Assembly (NCBI GenBank): GCA_026874595.1
Contig: CM049322.1
Coordinates: 38,969,340-39,033,339 of the forward strand
DNA length: 64,000 nucleotides
Source: Sipunculus nudus
Lineage: Eukaryota; Annelida; Sipuncula; Golfingiida; Sipunculidae
Direction: 5' to 3'
Under the pieces are notes generated by a model. It was not told the DNA's origin, did not search any database, and saw only the letters and a list, made by a program, of their open reading frames with translations. The position numbers were made by a program, and so were the translations under genes. Positions within the stretch are counted from its first letter, which is position 1. Each line of letters starts with the position of its first letter. Shown here piece by piece: positions 48,119 to 59,940 of the stretch.

Positions 48119-49219
48119 ATAGCAGATTTCAAACCTGATGCATTTGTTGAAGATCCCGACCTTGATCAACTTAAACAGTTGACAAAAGATCAGTTGTTGC
48201 GTTTTAGACAACACTTAGGGTATGTGTGAATAAAAGCTTTAAGAAAGCCTGATATGATTGCTAAAATCATGCAAGATCTAGTTAGCAAAGGTTTAATTGA
48301 AGAGAGTGAAGTAGAAACATAAAAAAAGTGACAACCTTGCAGTTAGGATTAAAAAAGTTGACATGAGCTAGCATTAAAAGAAAGTGAAGAACATCAAAGA
48401 GAAAGACTAGAAAAAGAAATTGAAAGAGAAAGACTAGAAACAGAAAAAGAAATAGAGTGAAAACAACTGGAGTTAGAACGACTTAAACTAGAACATGGTC
48501 TACTTGCTGCCTCAACTCACAGTTTCGATGTTACTAAACACATTAGACCTGTCCTACCTTTTCAAGAAAATGAGGTTGATATATATTTCTTACACTTTGA
48601 GAAGGTAGCTAAAAATTTACAATTGGCCTAAGGAAAATTGGATTATGCTATTACAAAGTGTATTGACTGGCACGGCCAGAGAAAGAAGGTTATGACTTAG
48701 TTACGGAGGCTTACCGCCAGAAATTTAGATATTGGGAAAGCAAAACAACAGAACTATGTAGAATTTGCTAGGACAAAAGAGCAGTTGTTTAATCATTGGT
48801 GTAGTTCTAAAAATGTAATGAAAGATAATGAAAATTTTCGCCAGTTGATTTTGCTTGATGAATTTAAGCTCTGCATTAACGCAGGTGTTAAAACCTTTCT
48901 TGATGAAAAAATTCCTGAAACACTTGACATTGCTGCTCAATTAGCTGATGATTATTCATTAACACATAAAATGTCCTTTACTACCAAATCAAACCAGTCA
49001 TTCACAAACAAGAATGTAAATCAGTATGGTCAAAAGAAGTTTAAGGTGCAGACACCCAATAATAGTAGTTCTGATAGATCAACAAGGTCCATTGCTACAC
49101 CTCAGTCCATGTCCACTCTGTCTAAATCCAACAAAAACCAGTCATTCTCAAAGAAACTCTGTAATTACTGCCAAAAGGAAGGTCATCTAATAGCTGACTG
49201 CTGGAAACTTGCAAATTAA
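48119..49219 (+). pseudogene. gag: Ty3/Gypsy gag relic with zinc knuckle, copy 3
   Basis: Same layout as 9160-10189: SAP-like N-terminus with an ATA in place of the initiator, a Glu/Arg-rich coiled-coil-like stretch, and a SCAN-like region (about 48785-48965). Unlike copy 1 it keeps the basic Ser/Asn-rich linker and a CCHC zinc knuckle, CNYCQKEGHLIADC (49160-49202, C-x2-C-x4-H-x4-C). A 144-codon open frame covers SCAN-like region to knuckle (48785-49219). TGA at codon 37 and later stops inactivate it. Confidence 0.88.
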
Positions 49220-49407
49220 CCGAGGAGCAAACCACCTGGTTTTGATTCAAAATCTGTGCAAAGCACAGTACCAGAGCCAAGCTCTTTTCAAGTAAATAAG
49301 GGGTAAAACTCCTTTATTGACTCTAAAAAAACAGTACGATGCTACAGAGGCCAACGTGCCGTCTGAATCAAAAGAAGAATCCGTAGCTTGCTGGGTAAAA
49401 ACCTCAT

Positions 49408-49830
49408 TTGATTCCTCCGAGAAATTTAATAAGGCTAGGTCCTCCTAGATGGAGTATCCTCAGAATTAAGCTAAGTCCTGTTATGACTCTTGTGAGAGTA
49501 TTACAAATGAGGGCAGGTCCTCTTATGACAAAACAGAAGTCTGTTCCGCTTCACAGTATACATTTAAAGTCAGATTTGATTTCTGGGAATATTACTGTGG
49601 GTATAAGAACAACTTTACCCTTTAAGGGAATTCAGTTGCTGCTAGGCAGTGATGTTGCAGGTGACAAAGTACAGCCTTTACCAATAGTGACAGAAAAGCT
49701 GTTACTTGATCAGGACACTGATCCTGAAAATCAGGAAATTCCTGGCTTGTATCATTCATGTGCTGTAACTAGATCTATGGTCAAGAAAAAAACCCATATG
49801 AGGATAATTGTCCAGATTATAACACTCTAG
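49408..49830 (+). pseudogene. Protease region relic, copy 3
   Basis: Identical in layout to 10378-10800. The LLLGSDVAG motif is present; the catalytic Asp triplet is not visible in frame. It is followed directly by integrase, not by reverse transcriptase. Confidence 0.7.
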
Positions 49831-51200
49831 GAGTCACTAGTGACCTGTCTAACAACTCGCCCGTACAGGATGCAGCATTTTCAAGGTCGGAACTTATCAC
49901 GGAACAGCATAAGGACCCTAATATATCATGTTTGTTTCCCGGGGCAGTTTCTAAAGATGAACTGTCACAGAACCCAGTTTGTTTCTATGTTAAAAATGAA
50001 GTGCTTATGCGTAAATGGCGACCACCTGATGAGTGGGCCATCAAACATCAAATAGTTATGCCCAAAAGAAATTCTAAACATGGAACAGGAGGCTCCTTTA
50101 TCTGGTCATTTAGGTATAAATAAAACTTTTCAGAAAGTTAGTACACGCTTATATTGGCCTAACCTCAGGACAGATGTTGTACAATATTGTAAATCATGCC
50201 ACACATGCCAGGTGGTAGGCAAGCCCAATCAGAATCCTCCTAAAGCCAAACCTCGGCCTATTCCTGTTTCGAGGAACCATTTAGTGCCATTATTGTTGTT
50301 TGTGTTGGACCACTGCCCAAAACAAAATCTGGACATAAATATTTGCTGACAATAATTTGCGCATCTACCAGGCAATACCATTGCGCAAAATTAAAGCCAT
50401 AAGAATTGTCAAGGCTCTGACCAAATTTTTAACCCTTTTTAGGATTACCAACATCCGTCAAGTCTGACCAAAGTCTATTTTTATGTCTGGCTTTTTCCAG
50501 CAAGTTATGCTTAAGCCAGGTATAAAACAGTACAGCTCTTCGCAATACCATCCTGAAAGTCAGGGCGCCCTCGGGCGTTTTCACCAGACATTAAAAAAAC
50601 ATGATAAGGAGTTATTGCTATGACACCAAAAAAAAATTGGGATGAAGGAATCCACCTATTGCTGTTTGGTGTCAGAGAATCATTTCAAGAGTCCTTGGGT
50701 GACAGTCCCTTTGAACTAGCTTTAAACACTCAGTTCGCTGTCCATTAAAAATGCTTAAAGAAAAATCTTGTGTGAAAATCCTGATTCTCTTAGTTTTTTT
50801 TGCGGCATGTCTCAGACTTTTGCACTAAACTACACAATGTTTGTGAGATTGCAACGTCTAATCTAAATTCTGCACAAAGTAAAATGAAACAAAGTATGAC
50901 GAGCACACTGTAAATAGGACGTTTGAGCCTGGTGATAAAGTCCTTCCCTTACTACCCATCCCTGGCAGACCTCTGAAAGCTAAGTATTTTGGTTCTTACA
51001 TTGTTGACAAGAAAGCCAGTAATTTAAATTACATACTGTTAACACCAGATAGGCGTTAGAAAAACCAACTGTGCCATGTTAACAAGTTAAAACCATATAA
51101 TGATAGAAATAGCACATCAGATGTTGTACATAATGTTACTGCTGTTAATAGTGTAAAAACTGACTCTGACCCAGTTAAAGTAGATTCTGCTTGTAAGTGT
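49831..51200 (+). pseudogene. Integrase relic including C-terminal module, copy 3
   Basis: The zinc-binding N-terminus (GHLGINKTFQKV ... CKSCHTCQVVGKPNQ) is followed by core fragments with HPESQGAL. This copy then continues into the C-terminal part (about 50935-51065) with KVLPLLPIPGRPLKAKYFG and SYIVDKK, resembling the GPY/F module of Gypsy integrases. Frames shift repeatedly and stops are frequent. It is located upstream of reverse transcriptase, which is the reverse of the usual Ty3/Gypsy order. Confidence 0.82.
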
Positions 51201-51242
51201 GATGTAGACATTCAGCGTGGAGCCTGAAAAAAACCTCAAACG

Positions 51243-52090
51243 TGCTTAACAACCTGGATGCCAAACTGTCACCTTACCACACGACAACAACAAGACCTCA
51301 AGAACCTGCTGCAGAATTGTAAACATTTGTTTAGTGACAGTCCAACTAACATGTTGTGCCATGAAGTCGATGTTGGCGAGGCAAGCGCAGTCAAGAAGCA
51401 TCCTTATAGACTGAATCCAGAAAAGCAAAACTATCTACAAGACGAGTTTCAATATTTGCTGGAAAATGATTTTATTGGACCTAATAACAGTAACTGAAGT
51501 TCACTATGTATTATTGTGCCAAAACTGGATGGAAGTTACCGTATGTGCACAGATGATCGAAATCTGAACTCTGTCACTAAGACTGACACGTTTCCTATTC
51601 CAAGGATCGATGACTGCATTGATACAGTCGGTAGCTCCAGATATGTCTCTAAGGTTGACTTGCTAAAAGGATTCTTGCAAGTTCCGCTGCAGAACGAGCG
51701 AAAGAATTGCCCGCGTTTGTGACGCCGCAAGGACTGTACAAGTATAAAATTATGCCGTTTGGCATGAAGAACTCGCCATCCTAGTTCCAACGCCTCACTC
51801 ATATGGTTGTCAAGAACATTCAGGGCAACGACGCATATATTAATGACCTTGTCGTGTATAGCGACACCTGGGAGAAACATCTGCATATCCTTCGCGATCT
51901 CTTCGAAAAAATCAGCGAAGCACGTCTGATCGTCAGCTTAGTCAAATCTGAGTTTTTTCATGCACAAGTAACATTTTTGGATCATATTGTAGGGCAGGGT
52001 CAAGTAAAACCTGTTGAAGCTAGGACAAGTGCTTTTCGGCATTACATAGACCAGAAAACGAAAAGCAAGTAATGCTTTTTATTGGTAAGG
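51243..52090 (+). pseudogene. Reverse transcriptase relic, copy 3
   Basis: Three adjacent frames cover the domain. The N-terminal part has SAVKKHPYRLNPEKQ; the middle has RMCTDDRNLNSVTKTDTFP and SKVDLLKGFLQVPL (catalytic block A); the last has YKIMPFGMKNSP and AYINDLVVYS. The catalytic Y-x-D-D box reads YIND at 51836-51847, so one of the two catalytic Asp residues is Asn. A TGA after 51497 and other lesions break the frame. The inverted-repeat junction falls just after 51566, inside this domain. Confidence 0.88.
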
Positions 52091-52101
52091 TTTGATACTA
52101 C

Positions 52102-52540
52102 ATGAAGTTTTGTCCAAATTTTTCTGCTGTAGCTGAACCTTTGAAACCTTATTTGTTAAAGAAGAAACAAAAGTTTAAATGGAATGTTCAGTGTAAAAAT
52201 GCATTTCAGAATTTGAAAGCAATTCTGCAAAATTCACCAGTTTTAGTAGCTCCAGACTTTTCTGCACCTTTTAAGTTAGCTGTAAATGCTAGTGATACTG
52301 CAGCTGGCGCTGTGTTGTTAAAAGAAGGCAGTGATGGCATAGATCATCCAATTTGTTATTTTCAAGAAAGTTTAATGGAAACCAGAAAAACTACTCCACT
52401 ATTGAAAAAGAATGTTTGGCTTTTATTTTGGCATAGAAACATATTGAAGTTGAGATGGAGTTTGTTTTTATAGGATTACAATCTTAAAATCATACACTCA
52501 AAAGGGAAAGACAATGTACTTGCTGATTGCTTATCGATAT
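52102..52540 (+). pseudogene. RNase H relic, copy 3
   Basis: The 123-codon frame starts in the thumb/connection region (FCPNFSAVAEPLKPYLLKK). It passes into RNase H with APFKLAVNASDTAAGAVLL, where the expected catalytic Asp before Ala-Ser is Asn, and then CYFQESL and a STIEKE-like region out of frame. About 52515-52540 gives DNVLADCLS, the typical end of the domain. The polypurine tract follows about 100 bp later. Confidence 0.85.
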
Positions 52541-52645
52541 GTTAATTAAATGTTGTACACGAGATGTTTATGTAATGTTGAAAATAAGATGATTTATTTA
52601 AATATTGTAAAAATTTAGTGATTGTGATCGCAAAAAGAAAGTTAC

Positions 52646-52661
52646 AGGAGGGGGAGTGTTA
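52646..52661 (+). promoter_or_regulatory. Polypurine tract and 3' LTR start
   Basis: AGGAGGGGGAG (52646-52656) is followed immediately by TGTTA, a standard polypurine tract and LTR start for plus-strand priming. The LTR itself is missing; after about 30 bp the inverted copy 4 begins. Confidence 0.65.
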
Positions 52662-53149
52662 TAGGTGGTTCGATTTTTTTAGCTGGTACAGATTTCGATA
52701 ATCTGTGCACATACGGTAACTTCCATCCGGTTTTGGTAAAATAATACATAGTGAACTTCAGTTACTGTTATTAGGTCCAATAAAATCATTTTCCAGCAAA
52801 TATTGAACCTCGTCTTGTAGATACTTTTGCTTTTTCTGGATTCAGTCTGTAAGGATGCTACTTGACTGCGCTTGCCTCGCCAACATCGACTTCATGGCAC
52901 AACATGTTAGTTCGCGTTGGAATGTCACGAAACAAATGTTTACAATTCTGCAGCAGGTTCTTGAGGTCTTGTTGTTGTCGTGCGGTAAGGTGACAGTTTG
53001 GCATCCAGGTTGTTAAGCACGTTTGAGGTTTTTTTCAGGCTCCACGCTGAATGTCTACATCACACTTACAATCAGAATCTACTTTAACTGGGTCAGAGTC
53101 AGTTTTTACACTATTAACAGCAGTAACATTATGTACAACATCTGATGTG

Positions 53150-54436
53150 CTATTTCTATCATAATATGATTTTAACTTGTTAACATGGCACAGTTGGTTT
53201 TTCTATTGCCTATCTGGTGTTAACAGTATGTAATTTAAATTACTGGCTTTCTTGTCAACAATGTAAGAACTAAAATACTTAGCTTTCAGAGGTCTGCCAG
53301 GAATGGGTAGTAAGGGAAGGACTTTATCACCAGGCTCAAACGTCCTATTTACAGTGTGCTCGTCATACTTTGTTTCATTTTACTTTGTGCAGAATTTAGA
53401 TTAGACGTTGCACTCTCACAAACATTGTGTAGTTTAGTGCAAAAGTCTGAGACATGCCGCAAAAAAAAACTAAGAGAATCAGGATTTTCACACAAGATTT
53501 TTCTTTAAGCATTTTTAATGGACAGCGAACTGAGTGTTTAAACCTAGTTCAAAGGGACTGTCACCCAAGGACTCTTGAAATGATTCTCTGACACCAAACA
53601 GCAATAGGTGGATTCCTTCATCCCAATTTTTTTTTGTGTCATAGCAATAACTCCTTATCATGTTTTTTTAATGTCTGGTGAAAACGCCCGAGAGCGCCCT
53701 GACTTTCAGGTTGGTATTGCGAAGAGCTGTACTGTTTTATACCTGGCTTAAGCATAACTTGCTGGAAAAAGCCAGACATAAAAATAGACTTTGGTCAGAC
53801 TTGACGGATTTTGGTAATCCTAAAGTGGTAAAAAATTTGGTCAGAGCCTTGACAATTCTTATGGCATTAATTTTGCGCAATAGTATTGCCTGGTAGATGC
53901 GCAAATTATTGTCAGCAAATATTTATGTCCAGATATTGTTTTGGGCAGTGGTCCAACACAAACAACGATAATGGCACTAAATGGTTCCTCGAAAAAGGAA
54001 TAGGCCGAAGTTGGGCTTTAGGAGGATTCTGATTGGACTTACCTACCATCTGGCATGTGTGGCATGATTTACAATATTGTACAACATCTGTCCTGGGGTT
54101 AGGCCAATAGAAGCGTGTACTAACTTTCTGAAAAGTTTTATTTATACCTAAATGACCAGATAAAGGAGCCTCCTGTTCCATGTTTAGAATTTCTTTTGGG
54201 CATAACTATTTGATGTTTGATGGCCCACTCATCATCAGTGCATACATCAGGTGGTCGCCATTTACGCATAAGCACTTCATTTTTAACATAGAAACAAACT
54301 GGGTTCTGTGACAGTTCATCTTTAGAAACTGCCCCGGTAAACAAACATGATATATTAGGGTCCTTATGCTGTTCCGTGATAAGTTCCGACCTTGAAAATG
54401 CTGCATCCTGTACGGGCGAGTTGTTAGACAGGTCAC
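53150..54436 (-). pseudogene. Integrase relic, copy 4
   Basis: Inverted counterpart of the copy-3 integrase. The zinc-binding region is at 53912-54344 and includes a KWRPPDVCTDDEW stretch 12 bp longer than in copies 1 and 3, which lost four codons. The C-terminal module is at about 53200-53330. Frameshifts persist, so it is inactive. Confidence 0.8.
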
Positions 54437-54800
54437 TAGTGACTCCTAGAGTGTTATAATCTGGACAATTATCCTCATATGTGTTTTTTTCTTGACCATA
54501 GATCTAGTTACAGCACATGAATATTACAAGCCAGGAATTTCCTGATTTTCAGGATCAGTGTCCTGATCAAGTAACAGCTTTTCTGTCACTATTGGTAAAG
54601 GCTGTACTTTGTCATCTGCAACATCACTGCCTAGCAGTAACTGAATTCCCTTAAAGGGTAAAGTTGTTCTTATACCCACAGTAATATTCCCAGAAATCAA
54701 ATCTGACTTTAAATGTTTACTGTGAAGCGGAACAGACTTCTGTTTTGTCATTAGAGGACCTGCCCTCATTTGTAATACTCTCACAAGAGTCATAACAGGA
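54437..54800 (-). pseudogene. Protease region relic, copy 4
   Basis: Minus-strand counterpart with LLLGSDVADD, followed by the short linker to integrase. No catalytic Asp triplet is seen in frame; a stop at about 54810 separates it from upstream sequence. Confidence 0.7.
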
Positions 54801-55055
54801 CTTAGATTTATTTAGAGGATACTCCATCTAGGAGGACCTAGCCTTATTAAATTTCTCGGAGGAATCAAATGAGGTTTTTACCCAGCAAGCTACGGATTCT
54901 TCTTTTGATTCAGACGGCACGTTGGCCTCTGTAGCATCGTACTGTTTTTTAGAGTCAATAAAGGAGTTTTACCCCTTATTTACTTGAAAAGAGCTTGGCT
55001 CTGGTACTGTGCTTTGCACAGATTTTGAATCAAAACCAGGTGGTTTGCTCCTCGG

Positions 55056-56155
55056 TTAATTTGCAAGTGTCCAGCAGTCAGCTATTAGATGACCTTCCTT
55101 TTGGCAGTAATTACAGAGTTTCTTTGAGAATGACTGGTTTTTGTTGGATTTAGACAGAGTGGACATGGACTGAGGTGTAGCAATGGACCTTGTTGATCTA
55201 TCAGAACTACTATTATTGGGTGTCTGCACCTTAAACTTCCTTTGACCATACTGATTTACATTCTTGTTTGTGAATGACTGGTTTGATTTGGTAGTAAAGG
55301 ACATTTTATGTGTTAATGAATAATCATCAGCTAATTGAGCAGCAATGTCAAGTGTTTCAGGAATTTTTTCATCAAGAAAGGTTTTAACACCTGCGTTAAT
55401 GCAGAGCTTAAATTCATCAAGCAAAATCAACTGGCGCAAATTTTCATTATCTTTTATTGCATTTTTAGAACTACACCAATGATTAAACAACTGCTCTTTT
55501 GTCCTAGCAAATTCTACATAGTTTTGTTGTTTCGCTTTCCCAATATCTAAATTTCTGGCGGTAAGTCTCCGTAACTAAGTCATAACCTTCTTTCTCTGGC
55601 CGTGCCAGTCAATACACTTTGTAATAGCATAATCCAATTTTCCTTAGGCCAATTGTAAATTTTTAGCTACCTTCTCAAAGTGTAAGAAATATATATCAAC
55701 CTCATTTTCTTGAAAAGGTAGGACAGGTCTAATGTGTTTTGTAACATCAAAACTGTGAGTTGAGGCAGCAAGTAGACCATGTTCTAGTTTAAGTCGTTCT
55801 AACTCCAGTTGTTTTCACTCTATTTCTTTTTCTGTTTCTAGTCTTTCTCTTTCAATTTCTTTTTCTAGCCTTTCTCTTTGATGTTCTTCACTTTCTTTTA
55901 ATGCCAGCTCATGTCAACTTTTTTAATCCTAACTGCAAGGCTGTCACTTTTTTAAGTTTCTACTTCACTCTCTTCAATTAAACCTTTGCTAACTAGATCT
56001 TGCATGATTTTAGCAATCATATCAGGCTTTCTTAAAGCTTTTATACACACATACCCTAAGTGTTGTCTAAAACGCAACAACTGATCTTTTGTCAACTGTT
56101 TAAGTTGATCAGGGTCGGGATCTTCAACAAATGCCTCAGGTTTGAAATCTGCCAT
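55056..56155 (-). pseudogene. gag: Ty3/Gypsy gag relic, best 5' end (copy 4)
   Basis: This copy keeps ATG at 56153-56155 and an open N-terminal frame of 67 codons (55952-56155), with Cys at codon 37 where copies 1 and 3 have a stop. The SCAN-like region and CCHC knuckle (CNYCQKEGHLIADC) are open at 55056-55490. The frame between the two parts has stops and shifts in the coiled-coil-like stretch, so it is still non-functional. It shows that the start and codon-37 lesions in copies 1 and 3 are derived. Confidence 0.88.
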
Positions 56156-56296
56156 GTTAAGATGTTAAAGCAATAACAACAAAAACAAAAACACTGAGAT
56201 CAATCTTGTAAACAATATAATGTAAACAATGTGTCTCGGTCAAGGCCTGATAAATTTTCAAAACTATTAAGCCTCCCAAACAAGCCCACAATTTTA

Positions 56297-57145
56297 TGTT
56301 ACGGAACCATATAGCAACAGATCACGTAGTCGTGAAGAGCATGAATTTTGTCATGGAGATAAATAAAAATCAGATTCCGTAACACTAGGCAGCGTGAAAT
56401 GTCTACATTACAAACAATACACTAAATCAAAACAATTACACAGTATAACAACAGTATAACAGTAAATCAATACAATCAAAAAGTATAATAAATAAAGTAT
56501 ACAGAACCAAAGTGTTCGGAATCCTGCTTTTCTGGATACCACCACTGTTACAGCTCAACATGTCCTTTACAACATATAATCCAGATGAACAGCTCACGTA
56601 AATCTTCTCAGAAAATATAAGTTCAACGTAATCTCGAAAACAATCTGTTGTAATCAAAAAGTGAAGTTCAGGTAATCGTCCCAAAGGCAAACTGAAGACT
56701 GTATAAAATCCGTTACAAATTTCGAAGAAGATTCTATAAATTCTGCAATTATCGGAAAGGTCCACAAACTGACCCACACTCTTCCGTGTCCGCTGGAATT
56801 TTTCTCCCTCCTCCACTGGGCTCAAAACACAGCCCCTAATTTAATCATGTCTCAACCCAAAGCCTAGAAACTTCTATTTCACGAACAATCCAAAGAACAC
56901 AACAATACATAATACACACGCGCCCAAAGAACAATACAAGACACGCGCTCATAGAGCGCGAACAGCCCAGAAAATTCCAGATTAGCACGAGTGCTGTGTC
57001 TTTACACGCCTGGGTTCACCCAGTAAGGATTACAGCGAGCGCTGTGTCTCTACACGCCTTAGCAATTTACGCCCGGGGCTTGAGCGCACAATGAAAGAGA
57101 CACCTGTACATTTGCATGAACTTGAAATAATTAGGCCACCACCCT
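56297..57145 (-). other. Retrotransposon 5' LTR/leader candidate (copy 4)
   Basis: Inverted counterpart of 8171-9018; the primer-site-like sequence is at 56273-56290. A 129-codon minus-strand frame (56436-56825) is open here but broken in copies 1 and 3. It lies in LTR/leader sequence and resembles no protein I know. Confidence 0.4.
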
Positions 57146-59253
57146 AATTTCTATGGAAATAGCTCATTATTTGCTGAATAAATGCCTTGTCACCAATTAT
57201 ACCAATCACTGATTCATCCTTGACCCTGGAAAATGCAAAGGATATGCCAAAGTATTTTGAAAATGAATTAAAGTCTTGTCGTCCTAAGCACATTTTCTAT
57301 CTGTAAGACACTTTTTCATGCGTGCTAGTTTGCTAAATTTTAAATATTTTGCATAGATTGGTAATCTTTTAGTCAGTACTATTTGTTAGGAATGTGGATA
57401 AATATGCAATATGTATTAGAAAACTGTGCTACGACCCACCCATACCAGCTACGGCCAGTTGGTATGACATCCCCGTTCGCCTCCCGTAAATCCTGTCTAC
57501 GCCCCTAACTAACATGTATATTATACGTGACCAATACCAGATAGTGTTATGAGCTTAAGTACTAAATATCATTTTAGTTGCAGCCATAAATCTAAGCCGC
57601 ATCAGTGATACCACATAAAAAGCATTACTCATAAAAGTACATGGGCCCACTTAGCGATAAGCGGGCGGCCATTCTTTATGTCGCTCTGCCGTTGCACTGC
57701 AGAGTGTGGTTCTTGGTTTATTATGACTACCTTGACTTATTATAAATAGCTAGGGTTTTTTTCTTGAATCAATGCTTGCCAGAGAAAAATTGATTAACTG
57801 AACTCTGCTGAGAACTGATCGGATGTAGCCTGTCAAATGTCCCTGTCCGAAGCACTCACCACAACCACTTTTGTTAAAGGCTATATCTATTTGAAGCTGT
57901 CATAACTTCGTGTGATCAAAACCAAACTTTCTATTAAGACGGAGTTATTTGGCTCACTGGGATTATGCTTTTTGTTTAGGACATGAGATCACACAAAATG
58001 CCGCCCCTTGAACAGAATGGGGTTTAAGCATAGTGGAGCGATCTTTGGTTGAATTTGACACCTCCACGGATTTGGTATGTAAAGCAAGCCTGGCTTAGCA
58101 ACTCAATTTTAACTCAATTAAGCAGTCATTTAGATTCTTACAAATTTGCTCACATAGTGTATGCCTAATTTTAAGGGAAGAATGGTATATGTGTCGGTAA
58201 CATTTTTAGGTCAAGGTTCCAGCCTAGTGACAGCAATCGAAATCATAAAATCGGTGACAGAACACTGAATCATAGATTATTCAGGGTTGTAAGGTTAGCA
58301 ACAGCGACACATGTTAGGTGATCTAGCTGTTCCTTTTGCATAATGTTTGCTTAAACTCAAATTTGATGACGGATATGACATCAGTAGGGGGTGAGAAATT
58401 AATAGCCATTCAACGGGTACTATTTTCTGTTCGGAAATGAATTAGTGGATCAGGCAGCGTGTGAGGTAATCGAATCGGGTATCAGAGACTTTGTTGAGAG
58501 GCTCGAAGTGACTGATATATGCATGGAAAAGAAGCCGAATAAGATTAAGAAATAATATCTCCATATGGCAAGCCAAATGTAAGACTAACATATACGTGTC
58601 TGGTATGATAATATGCCTTTGATGGTTATGATAAAAGGTACTGAAACGTCTGTCGAATAAAGGTGTCGTATTTACATGTATCTTTGATGGTAATCAAAGG
58701 TGCGTGTTTAAAAAGTTTTTGATGAGAGGCGTGGCAAGACGGTCGATGATTAATTTAGGAAGCCATGGAAGTATATCTTATAGTGTGCCAAGCAAGCTGG
58801 AGTTCTTTTTAATAACAGCCCATGAAGAGTACCTGGTAATAATGTTTTTATATACTACAGGACATTTCCAATCTCGGAAAAGGGTGTTATTTCCTTTCAA
58901 AGGCTTTCAATAAGAAGAAAAATTCGCAAGTCTTGACGCTCAGCCAAATATATTAGGGAATCACATGATAGTTTTGAAGGGGATCTGTGTCAATTTTTGA
59001 AGTGTTTTTCATAAGGATATATGTAAACCAAGGTCCTTGCCAGTGTATTTTCTACCAAGTAAGTCTGCAAACAGTGTTAGAATTAAGTGTATGGGTATGG
59101 GTAAATGAATTAATTATCTCATTTTTTATTTAAATCGATCAGCTAAAATGGAGCGAGAAACCGAACATATTACTGATATATAAGTGAAAATAATTCTGCA
59201 CTTTCTTCTGTTAAACTCTAATGTTTTCCTAAATGTAGAACAAAAAAAAACCT

Positions 59254-59940
59254 TTGTCTAATCACTTTAATGGGACTTGTTGTCATGTTAATAATATTCA
59301 ATTTGACCTTAGGAACGTTACCCTTATTTCTTGTAGATATACCTATGAACATCTACATTTGCTTCCTACAGTGTATCATGTGGTTATGGTTATCGATATT
59401 TTGCATTTTCTAGTAAACCGTAACTGGTTTATCTCAGATTCAATGCTCTGATAGAGTGATTATTAAACCTGACATGGCTTTGACTATGTATTTCATTTCA
59501 ACCTTGTGGTAAATACGTCTATGACGTGATGAACAAATTTCAGTAACATGTTTAAGAAGAGTGATTCTTGTGATTAGGGGATATTTTGTTATGAATGTTA
59601 TGTCGAAAAAAAGAAACAACCCTAAGCATTGTTTGTATATGTTCTATGTATTTTAGTTAATGAGAAAAGTTTAAACCTTGGTGGGTTGAATGATTTCCGT
59701 GTAGCTTAGTTTAACACAAGACAGAAATTTGACGTCATACTCACAAAGTTCTCGCTGTAAACTTAAAGTGTGGGATTTAACCGCAATCCTAAATTTGGAC
59801 AGAGGATATCACAAGTCATAATAATGGTTAAGATTATAAAGATGACCCTCTTCTTGAGCTGCTGGCTGTTTTACGGGCTGACTTGGCGCTTAGTCCTTGG
59901 TAGTGTTTTTGCTGATTCGTTCTCTTGCCTCAATCCCTAA
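59254..59940 (+). pseudogene. Decayed death-domain-like exon(s), copy 4
   Basis: Plus-strand counterpart of 5400-6081. The EHLHLLP piece is at about 59346-59370 and the DDPLLELLAVLRAD piece at about 59840-59882. They are separated by the same extra DNA as in copies 1 and 3. Confidence 0.4.

Larger units (their letters stand above)
37646..52661 (+). repeat. Backbone duplication block, copy 3 (longest)
   Basis: Closest to copy 1, sharing the absence of the 1.46-kb segment and the derived gag lesions. It has a private 72-bp deletion at about 37800. It keeps the complete piggyBac-like element and the longest version of the retrotransposon. Internal repeats A, B and C are at about 38050-38373, 39350-40465 and 45484-46220. 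From about 40416 to 51566 it also forms the left arm of the large inverted repeat with copy 4. No additional gene is recognised. Confidence 0.9.
51567..52688. other. Spacer of the large inverted repeat
   Basis: These 1122 bp separate left arm 40416-51566 from right arm 52689-64000. They carry most of the reverse transcriptase, RNase H and the polypurine tract of the copy-3 retrotransposon, followed by about 30 bp not seen elsewhere in the window. Confidence 0.85.

Noticed and set aside
56436..56825. 129-codon frame in the LTR/leader of copy 4
   Set aside because: It is broken in copies 1 and 3, lies in LTR-like DNA upstream of gag and resembles no known protein.
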